Made by a program: the position numbers and the translations under genes. From Saprospiraceae bacterium (lineage in GTDB: Bacteria; Bacteroidota; Bacteroidia; Chitinophagales; Saprospiraceae), in contig JALZVB010000343.1 in assembly GCA_023300835.1 (NCBI GenBank), forward strand, positions 1 through 8,450: a stretch of 8,450 bases of DNA, read 5' to 3'. The notes under the pieces were generated by a model. That model did no database searches, was not told the DNA's origin, and worked only from the letters and a program-made list of their open reading frames with translations. Position 1 is the stretch's first letter; every line of letters begins with the position of its first letter. Below are positions 1 to 6,900 of the stretch, piece after piece.

Positions 1-13
1 GCTCTTCCGATCT
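1..13 (+). other. Illumina adapter remnant (sequencing artefact)
   Basis: The first 13 bases, GCTCTTCCGATCT, are identical to the 3' end of the standard Illumina TruSeq-type adapter. The sequence that follows (from about position 14 or 15) reads directly into a protein that aligns with the middle of MhpD-type hydratases. The junction therefore coincides with the end of the adapter. This is read from the sequence plus knowledge of the adapter. It is not organismal DNA and should be masked. Confidence 0.93.
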
Positions 14-14
14 C

Positions 15-512
15 AGTAATATGATGCAACCTAAAGCAGAAGCAGAGATTGCATTTGTGTTATGTCAAGATCTTAGTGCTGAAAATTTAACTACAATAGA
101 CATCTTATCTGCTATAGACTACGCTGTGGCTTCTATAGAAATTGTAGGCAGCCGTATTGAGAACTGGGATATAAAAATAACGGATACGATTGCTGACAAT
201 GCTTCTGCAAGTCATTGGGTAGTAGGACACAGACCAGCGAAACTAGAAAACATAGATTTGCTTAATTGCAAAATGGTAATGAAAAAGAATGGTGAAGTCG
301 TATCTCAAGGCGTCGGAAAAAATTGCCTGGGTTCTCCTATCAACGCCATGTTATGGCTGGCTCGTAAGTTAGTTGCAATGGGAAAACCTATGAAAAAAGG
401 TGACCTTATTCTTACCGGTGCATTAGGCCCGATGGTTCCTGTTGTTGCCGGGGATCAATTTCACGTCACAATAGAAGGACTCAGTGAAGTCAGTGTGAAT
501 TTTACAGCTTAG
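15..512 (+). CDS. mhpD: 2-keto-4-pentenoate hydratase (5'-truncated)
   Basis: C-terminal part of a 2-hydroxypenta-2,4-dienoate (2-keto-4-pentenoate) hydratase of the fumarylacetoacetate-hydrolase-like fold. It adds water to give 4-hydroxy-2-oxovalerate in the cytoplasm. The visible 165 residues match E. coli MhpD (about 269 aa) from roughly residue 98 onward, so about 100 N-terminal residues are missing. The frame is open through the adapter junction, and S-N-M-M-Q-P aligns with S-R-V-L-Q-P of MhpD, so the ATG at 21 is an internal methionine, not the start. The metal-binding acidic residues are present: two Glu in QPKAEAEIAFVL and one in IEIVGSRI, 33 residues after the first, the same spacing as in MhpD. 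ILTGALGPM near the C-terminus is typical of the hydratases. The related 4-oxalocrotonate decarboxylase is the main alternative, but this motif and the next two genes favour hydratase. It ends 22 bp before mhpF. Confidence 0.85.
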   Translation, partial: SNMMQPKAEAEIAFVLCQDLSAENLTTIDILSAIDYAVASIEIVGSRIENWDIKITDTIADNASASHWVVGHRPAKLENIDLLNCKMVMKKNGEVVSQGVGKNCLGSPINAMLWLARKLVAMGKPMKKGDLILTGALGPMVPVVAGDQFHVTIEGLSEVSVNFTA

Positions 513-534
513 GCTAAAATATCAAAAAGATAAA

Positions 535-1473
535 ATGCAAAAAACTAAAGTCGCCATTGTAGGTCCCGGTAATATAGGTACTGATCTTATGATCAAAATA
601 ATAAAAAATTCGACTCACTTAGAAATGAGTGCGATGGTAGGAATCGACCCAGATTCAGATGGTCTGGCTAGAGCCAAAAGAATGGGGTATATCACAACAG
701 CTGATGGTTTAGCAGGATTAGAAAAAATGCCAGAATGGTCTGATATAAAAATCATTTTTGACGCCACTTCTGCCAAAGCACATAATTACAATTGGGCAAT
801 CGTTGAGAAATATAATGACAAACGTATCATTGATTTAACACCAGCCGCTGTCGGTCCATTCTTAGTTCCACCTGTTAATTTTGACGTCAGTCAGAATGTT
901 AGAAATGTCAATATGGTTACATGTGGTGGACAGGCTACAATTCCTATTGTCGCAGCTGTAAATAAAGTTGCCAAAGTACATTACGGAGAAATTGTGGCTT
1001 CTATTGCAAGCAAATCTGCAGGACCAGGAACCAGAGCCAACATAGATGAATTTACAGAAACGACAGCACATGCTATAGAGAAAGTAGGAGGCGCAGATAA
1101 AGGAAAGGCCCTAATCATTCTCAACCCTGCCGAACCTCCTGTAGTCATGAGGGATACCGTATTTACATTGAGCGAGCAATCTGATAGAGAAGCGGTCAGA
1201 AAAAGCATTCATGATATGGTTGCAGAAGTGCAGAAATATGTTCCTGGGTACAGCCTACATCAAGAAGTCCAATTTGATGATATCCCTGAAGACAAGCCAG
1301 TTATGATAGAAGGTCTTGGCTATAGACATGGATTGAAAACAACAGTACTTCTTAAGGTAGTCGGCGCTGGTCATTACTTACCAGAGTATGCTGGAAATCT
1401 TGACATAATGACCAGTGCTGCTATGGCCACTGGCGACAGATTAGCTCAGATGTCTGCTGACAATATTGCATAA
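535..1473 (+). CDS. mhpF: Acetaldehyde dehydrogenase (acylating)
   Basis: Full-length (312 aa) CoA-acylating acetaldehyde dehydrogenase of the DmpF/MhpF/BphJ family, which converts acetaldehyde, NAD+ and CoA to acetyl-CoA. The N-terminal Rossmann motif VGPGNIGTDL lies at residues 9-18. The catalytic cysteine is C130 in MVTCGGQ, matching the Cys near 132 in DmpF. SKSAGPGTRANIDEFT (about 159-174) and the C-terminal GAGHYLPEYAGNLDIMTSAA (about 277-296) are family signatures. In known systems this enzyme forms a heterotetramer with the aldolase encoded next door and receives acetaldehyde through a channel, and the adjacent aldolase gene makes the same likely here. The ATG at 535 follows an A-rich stretch (ATCAAAAAGATAAA) with no Shine-Dalgarno sequence, as is usual in Bacteroidota. 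It sits 22 bp after the hydratase, so co-transcription is likely. Confidence 0.96.
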   Translation: MQKTKVAIVGPGNIGTDLMIKIIKNSTHLEMSAMVGIDPDSDGLARAKRMGYITTADGLAGLEKMPEWSDIKIIFDATSAKAHNYNWAIVEKYNDKRIIDLTPAAVGPFLVPPVNFDVSQNVRNVNMVTCGGQATIPIVAAVNKVAKVHYGEIVASIASKSAGPGTRANIDEFTETTAHAIEKVGGADKGKALIILNPAEPPVVMRDTVFTLSEQSDREAVRKSIHDMVAEVQKYVPGYSLHQEVQFDDIPEDKPVMIEGLGYRHGLKTTVLLKVVGAGHYLPEYAGNLDIMTSAAMATGDRLAQMSADNIA

Positions 1474-1548
1474 ATACCTCAGACATTTACCTTGTGAAAT
1501 CAGAATCGCTTCAATCTTATTTGATTACAAAAAAAACTTTAATTGATA

Positions 1549-2556
1549 ATGAATCATAAACTATATATTCAAGATGTAACGCTACGTGACGGTATGCATC
1601 CCATTCAACATCAATACTCAAAACAACAAATAAAAGATATCGCTATTGCCCTAGATAAGGCAAAGGTAGATGCCATAGAAGTAGCTCATGGAGATGGATT
1701 GACAGGAGGAAGTTTCAACTATGGTTTCGGAGCTCATACGGACTGGGAATGGATAGAAGGCATAGCAGAACATCTCACTCATGCCAAACTAACAACGCTT
1801 CTTATACCGGGCATAGGAACCATAGAAGACCTAAAAAGAGCTAAGGATCTAGGCGTACAATCTGTAAGAGTAGCCACGCATTGTACTGAGGCAGATATAT
1901 CACAACAACATATAGAAGCTGCTAGAAAAATGGATATGGATGTATCTGGATTTCTCATGATGGCCCATATGAACGACGCTAAATCGTTAGCGCAGCAAGC
2001 TCAGTTAATGGAAAGCTATGGTGCACTATGTGTTTATGTCACAGACTCTGCTGGTGCATTATTGATGGGTGGTGTGAAAGATAGAATAACGGCATTCAGA
2101 GATACATTGAAACCAGAAACTGAAATCGGTATCCATTGTCATCACAATTTATCATTAGGTGTAGCTAATACAATTGTAGCCATGGAAGCTGGCGCTACAC
2201 GACTAGATGCTTCATTAGCAGGTATGGGCGCAGGAGCCGGCAACTGTCCACTTGAAGTATTGATAGCTGTGCTCAATAAAATGGGTGCTGAACATAATTC
2301 AGATTTATTTCAACTCATGGATATTGCTGATGATGTCATAAGACCATTACAAACCCGTCCTGTACAAGTTGATAGAGAAACGCTTTCTCTAGGTTATGCA
2401 GGCGTATATTCTAGTTTCTTATTACATTCAGAAAGAGCAGCCAAGAAATATGGTTTAGATACAAGAACCTTACTTAATGAATTAGGTAAGCGGAAAATGG
2501 TAGGTGGACAGGAAGATATGATTATTGATGTGGCATTGGATTTGTTGAAAGTGTAG
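1549..2556 (+). CDS. mhpE: 4-hydroxy-2-oxovalerate aldolase
   Basis: Full-length (335 aa) class II, divalent-metal-dependent pyruvate aldolase of the DmpG/MhpE/BphI family. It splits 4-hydroxy-2-oxovalerate into pyruvate and acetaldehyde. The HMGL-like TIM barrel starts with DVTLRDGMHPIQHQY, giving catalytic R13, metal ligand D14 and catalytic H17 (DmpG R17/D18/H21). The other ligands are H196 and H198 in IGIHCHHN. GYAGVYSSFLLH (about 282-293) lies in the C-terminal communication domain that contacts the dehydrogenase, and Y287 matches the active-site tyrosine of BphI. I chose ATG 1549. A TTG at 1543 is in frame but would add only two residues. The gap of 75 bp after mhpF is wider than the 22 bp before mhpF. 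No promoter is convincing in it, so read-through from mhpF is the simplest view. The gene ends 7 bp before a terminator-like hairpin. Confidence 0.96.
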   Translation: MNHKLYIQDVTLRDGMHPIQHQYSKQQIKDIAIALDKAKVDAIEVAHGDGLTGGSFNYGFGAHTDWEWIEGIAEHLTHAKLTTLLIPGIGTIEDLKRAKDLGVQSVRVATHCTEADISQQHIEAARKMDMDVSGFLMMAHMNDAKSLAQQAQLMESYGALCVYVTDSAGALLMGGVKDRITAFRDTLKPETEIGIHCHHNLSLGVANTIVAMEAGATRLDASLAGMGAGAGNCPLEVLIAVLNKMGAEHNSDLFQLMDIADDVIRPLQTRPVQVDRETLSLGYAGVYSSFLLHSERAAKKYGLDTRTLLNELGKRKMVGGQEDMIIDVALDLLKV

Positions 2557-2562
2557 CACGTA

Positions 2563-2606
2563 TTAAAAAAATAAGAAATACTTAAATGCATTTCCTCTTT
2601 TTTTAA
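2563..2606. terminator. Bidirectional AT-rich terminator between convergent genes
   Basis: A 17-nt arm (2563-2579) and its near-complement (2590-2606) pair at 15 of 17 positions around a 10-nt loop (2580-2589). Seven A in the left arm and seven T in the right arm give a U-tract at the end of the hairpin on either strand. It lies 7 bp after the mhpE stop and 28 bp from the methyltransferase stop, between convergent genes. The pairing is seen directly and the terminator role is inferred. The stem is A/T-rich, which weakens it as a classical GC hairpin. Confidence 0.6.
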
Positions 2607-2633
2607 TGATGCCAAATCACTCTTAGTATAGCT

Positions 2634-3395
2634 TCACTTTTGCACGACAAAACCTAAACACTTCCAACGTACCACATTCCCATGGCTATCCAAAGGTTCA
2701 TTAACAATGACATCATCTTTCCAATCCAAAACTAGAAAACCAATTTCCTTTAAAATATTTGCTAATTGACTGGGTGGATAATACACTTTCCAATGTTCTG
2801 CTTTCTTAAAATTTAGTGGTGAGATTAGAATTAACTTGCCAGTTGGTTTTAGAACGCGATACATTTCTTTCAAACCCATTGTTGGGTTTTCTAATCGGTC
2901 AAGTAAGAAACTATTCAATACTAGTGTTTGACTATTTTCTTCAAAAGGTAATTTTTCTGCTTTTGCTAAACCAAAATTTAAGTTACCCAGTTGTTCTCCT
3001 TTTTGGGAATGTTCATCTAACCCCTTGTCGCTCAAATCAATTGCAATTTCTTGGCCTTCTACCCAGAATTCATTGGCACGCTTCAGCATTTGATAACTAT
3101 AGTCAATCCCCCAGCAAGTTGATTTCGGATAGTGTTTTGCCAAGGTTGCAATCCATCTGCCCACGCCACAACCGATTTCTAAGATATTGCTTTCCGCTTC
3201 TTGTGGATAATGCTTTTCAGCAAAATCTAAGATCGGTTGAAACGGATATCTTCCCCATAATTCATCTGCGATATGTAATGCCGATTGTCGAACCACCATT
3301 TCGTGATAACGTTCATAAATATCTTGTTGAAATTCCAATTTTGTTTTTTCATGGAAGAATGGAATTCCTTTTCTACTGTAAGTGAATGGTTGCAT
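2634..3395 (-). CDS. Class I SAM-dependent methyltransferase
   Basis: 253-aa methyltransferase of the Methyltransf_11/25 type, cytoplasmic, with no signal peptide. Motif I, which binds SAM, is LEIGCGVGR (72-80). The acidic residue at the end of strand 2 is D98 in GIDYS. The motif around AKAEKLPF (144-151) contacts the adenine, and LNSFLLDRL (160-168) lies where motif IV is expected. YRVLKPTGKLIL (179-190) is the usual post-motif segment. The N-terminal 60 residues, beginning MQPFTYSRKG, form a helical-looking extension that probably shapes the substrate site. The substrate cannot be told from the sequence. The arrangement resembles small-molecule (lipid, quinone or metabolite) methyltransferases rather than rRNA or DNA enzymes. 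The start at 3395 gives the longest methionine-initiated frame. No Shine-Dalgarno is seen. It stands alone on the minus strand, convergent with the catabolic genes and divergent from the giant secreted protein gene, with no partner that suggests its pathway. Confidence 0.88.
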   Translation of the reverse strand: MQPFTYSRKGIPFFHEKTKLEFQQDIYERYHEMVVRQSALHIADELWGRYPFQPILDFAEKHYPQEAESNILEIGCGVGRWIATLAKHYPKSTCWGIDYSYQMLKRANEFWVEGQEIAIDLSDKGLDEHSQKGEQLGNLNFGLAKAEKLPFEENSQTLVLNSFLLDRLENPTMGLKEMYRVLKPTGKLILISPLNFKKAEHWKVYYPPSQLANILKEIGFLVLDWKDDVIVNEPLDSHGNVVRWKCLGFVVQK

Positions 3396-3724
3396 TTCTG
3401 GTTTATTGAAATTTTGGGCAGCAAGCGAAAAATACTACTTATTTACTCAAGTTGAAATTAGTAAAGACCTTATTATTTGATAATGAAATTTCTTCGGTCC
3501 CATTTGGAGTTACTATTTTACTTCTACATATTTCTTAATAAATACATCATTCGAAGAGTCTCATATAACAATCTTGTTTCTCCAGTAGCAACATAAACTA
3601 ATAATAGAAGGGATCTATTTGTTTTTGAAAACATATTATGTCTTTTTTCAGTTGAATTGATTTAATAAGGAGTCTTTCATGCATGATATAGATATAATCA
3701 GGAAAAGCAGATATGCAATAATTT

Positions 3725-3744
3725 ATTAACCGCAATCAGTTAAT
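3725..3744. repeat. Short inverted repeat, possible operator
   Basis: ATTAAC at 3725-3730 and GTTAAT at 3739-3744 are perfect reverse complements separated by 8 bp. Half-sites of this size with an 8-bp gap suit a dimeric regulator, and the position about 160 bp upstream of the giant gene would allow control. In AT-rich DNA such a pair can arise by chance, so the role is a weak inference. Confidence 0.25.
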
Positions 3745-3878
3745 GGGGGATAAACTTATTAATTAGAGAGTAAAAAGTTTGTAAATGCGTTTTAAGGAAC
3801 TTCTTTTCGATATATTTATACAAATATCATTACAGGCTTCTCAATTACAAGTATTCTATAAATACTTTATTTTAAATC

Positions 3879-3899
3879 TTGGTACCCCAAAATTACCAA
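3879..3899 (+). promoter_or_regulatory. Hairpin immediately upstream of the giant gene start codon
   Basis: TTGGTA (3879-3884) and TACCAA (3894-3899) are perfect complements around a 9-nt loop (CCCCAAAAT). The stem ends 3 nt before the ATG at 3903. In the mRNA this would occupy the ribosome-loading region of a gene with no Shine-Dalgarno sequence, so it could lower or tune translation. The complementarity is seen directly. A 6-bp stem is only marginally stable, and the function is inferred. Confidence 0.35.
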
Positions 3900-3902
3900 A
3901 CT

Positions 3903-3965
3903 ATGAGGTTAAGACTATCAATTTTAATCAGTGTATTAATGGCATTTTCAAATGCCACATTTTCT
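3903..3965 (+). other. Signal peptide of the giant secreted protein
   Basis: Residues 1-21 show a short basic n-region (R2, R4), a hydrophobic core (LSILISVLMAF) and a polar c-region ending near ATFS, with probable cleavage before Q22 or C23. The residue before C23 is Gln, which does not fit a lipobox, so Sec/signal peptidase I export is more likely than lipidation. R2 and R4 are two of only five basic residues in the first 768. Confidence 0.85.
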
Positions 3966-6900
3966 CAGTGCGACAGTGGATCTGAACCTGAATGTACTTG
4001 TGATACGGCTCCTGTACTATGTTCCATAAATGAATTGGATGGATATTCATTTTCTATGTCCAGTTTCCAACATCCTAATGATGCCCCAAATCCATTATGT
4101 AATGGTAGTTGGGTACCTAACAATCCCACTTGGTTTAACTTCATCGCCTGGTGTACAGATCTTGAGATAACAGTATCACTTTCCAATTGTACCGTCATCA
4201 ATCCACCTGGACCTAATAATCTCACATTTGGTGCTCAGGTAGGGATATATGAAGATTGCGGCTCTTTTGATGAAGTAGAATGCATTGGTAACGATTGTGG
4301 TAATGAAGATGACAAGGTATTAGATATAAGCGGGTTAATTATTGGAGAGGTTTATCATTTTATGATTGATGGCTGTTTAGGATCTGCTTGTGATGTAGAT
4401 ATAAGTGTTGTTGGAAATTGTACTGAAGAGATCGAGGAATGGACCAACCCTATCATGGGAGGAACTAGTTTTTGTGTTGGAGATTCTGAAACTTACATAG
4501 TAGATGACCTTACTGGTGCTACGAGCTATCATTGGTACATTGATGGTTCTGAGATCAGTGTTACAGATGATCCACAAGAAGATATTACTTGGGATACAGA
4601 AGGTACATTCGAGTTATGTGCAGATGCCAGTAACGAATGTATAGACGTGGACGAAGATCCAGATCCCATATGCACAACAATAGTTGTAGCCGCTCCAGAT
4701 GCAGGAACGATAACGGCAACACCTAACCCCCTCTGCCCTACTGAGACAAGTACGGCTACCGTAACCGATTACAACGATGGCGCTATATACGACGAGTATC
4801 TCATCGTAACAGACCCTTCTGGAGAAGTTATTGATATAATGCTTGTCGGTGCTACCAGTATAGATGTCACATATGATGAATGTGGTATTGTAAAAGTATT
4901 CAGCCTTAATTTTGCTAATTCAGAAGCCGTTCCAGTTCCTAATATTGGAGACTCTTACACAGGATCAGATTGTCAAACCTTCTGTTGTGATGAAGTATGT
5001 GAGTTTATAAATTTTGAAGATTCAGAAGAACCTGAATTCGTAATGGCGCCAACTGATGAGACGCTGATATGTTTTGATTTACTACCCGTGATAGAAGACC
5101 TAGCAACGACAGATAACTGTAGTCCAGATGGAACAACTACAGGCACAGAGTCGGGCACTGCTGACTTATGTGATGGTGGAACAATAACAAGAGATTGGAC
5201 ATTTACAGATAACTGTGATAATACCGCTACTCATACTCAAATTATAACTATTGAAGCCATAGAAGAAGCAGACTATACAATGTTACCTGCAGATATGGAT
5301 CTAGATTGTGGCGACATCATTCCCCTTCCTATAGATCTTATGTACACTAATAACGGAATTGGCGGATGCCTAATAATGGGATCAATTACACCTACTGTCG
5401 ATGGCGTCTTTGACTTATGTGGTTCTACAATTACATATTCTTGGGAATTCACAGATGCCTGTGGCAATGAAGTCAACCACGACCAAGTAATTACTATTGA
5501 ACCAGCAGAAGAACCAGATTATATTAATCCGCCTGGCGATCTAACACTAATGTGCAGTGATGACATTCCAGATGCTATAGACTTGACTTATACCAATAAC
5601 AGCACAGGTGATTGTCTTATTACAGGAACGATAACACCTACAGTAGACGGGACAGCGGATATATGCGGGTCTACAATTACTTATACATGGGAATATGAAG
5701 ATCCTTGTGGGAATGAACTTAACCATACCCAAACTATAGAAATATTACCAGCACCAACACCAGACTTTTTGAATCCGCCTGCTGACGAAACAATTCAATG
5801 TGCAGATGTTATCCCAGGTCCTATAGATCTCACATATAGCAATAACGAATCAGGAACATGTCTGGTAACTGGAACTGTAACGCCAACTGTAGATGGAGAA
5901 TTTGACCCCTGCGGATCAGAGATAACTTACGAATGGACATTTACGGATGACTGTGGAGAAGAGATCATGCATACTCAAGTCATTACAATTGAGCCTGCAG
6001 AAGAAGCGCAGTTTATTAACCCACCAGCTGACATGGATTTCACATGTGCAGAATTTGATGGGTTTGTATTTATGGAACTTCCTTATACAAATGCATCTAC
6101 ACCAGAATGCCTTATCATGGGTGAAGTTACTCCAGTCATTACAGATAATACACAAGGCTGTGAAGGAACAATAGAAGCACTTTATGAATTTACAGATGAC
6201 TGTGACAGAACAATTAGTCATACACAAATCATTACATTATTACCTCCTTCTGAGGCAGATTTTATAAATACCCCTGCTAACTTTTCTATACCATGTGCTG
6301 ACATTCCTGGCCCACCAGATCCGCTTGAATATACCAATGGAGAATCAGGCATATGTGAAATAGCAGGTTCCGAAGATGCTATAATTGAAGAGGACATATC
6401 TGCTTGTGGAGGAACCATAACGTATCTATGGGAATATACAGATGATTGTAACAGAACAATAAACTATGAGCAAGTCATCACAATAGAACCAGCACCAGAA
6501 GCAGCATTCACATCTATGCCAGCTGACATGTCTATGTCTTGTGAAGAATTCAATGCATTTTCACCTAACATATTAAGTTATACTAATAATGAAACTGGCG
6601 TATGTGAAATTATGGGTAACGCTTTTCCATCTAACAATGGCGTAGTCGATGCATGTGGCGGAGAGAGAACTTTTACTTGGGAATTTACGGATGAATGTGA
6701 TAGGACGATTATTCATGAACAAATAATCACAGTTGATCCAGCACCAGAAGCAGCATTTATAGATATTCCTGATGCCGAAACATTAGATTGCGCTGATTCT
6801 AACGATGATCTACCAGAACTTGCTTATGATAATGAGCTCAGTGGAATATGTGAAATAAGTGGTGAAGTAGAAGCTATTGTAAGCGGCGCAGTAGATGAGT

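Larger units (their letters stand above)
3396..3902. other. 507-bp AT-rich intergenic region between divergent genes
   Basis: This gap should hold the promoters of both the methyltransferase (minus) and the giant secreted protein gene (plus). I found no full match to the Bacteroidota promoter pair (TTG at -33, TAnnTTTG at -7) with correct spacing. The best partial -7 match for the plus gene is AAAGTTTG at 3774-3781, without a -33 partner. Small structures seen are a perfect 10-bp palindrome (3677-3686), a tandem GATATA repeat (3685-3696), a 6-bp inverted repeat (3725-3744) and a 6-bp hairpin just before the start at 3903. There is no tRNA-like fold, no convincing riboswitch and no gene I would support. 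Confidence 0.7.

Noticed and set aside
21..26. ATG-ATG as start of the hydratase
   Set aside because: The reading frame and homology continue upstream to the adapter junction, and the family needs about 100 more N-terminal residues.
862..1208. Two minus-strand ORFs inside mhpF
   Set aside because: Shadows of a well-conserved enzyme gene.
2816..3385. 189-codon plus-strand ORF opposite the methyltransferase
   Set aside because: It is antisense to a gene with clear SAM-binding motifs, and its translation has no recognisable domain.
3693..3698. TATAAT as a sigma-70 -10 box
   Set aside because: Bacteroidota primary sigma factors use a different consensus, no -35 partner is visible, and the motif arises from the GATATA tandem repeat in AT-rich DNA.
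3774..3781. AAAGTTTG as a Bacteroidota -7 promoter element
   Set aside because: It matches five of the six fixed positions of TAnnTTTG, but no TTG sits at the expected -33 spacing.
3785..3985. 66-codon plus-strand ORF overlapping the start of the giant gene
   Set aside because: It overlaps the signal peptide coding region in another frame, has no recognisable domain, and its 3' part is a frame-shifted reading of the real gene.
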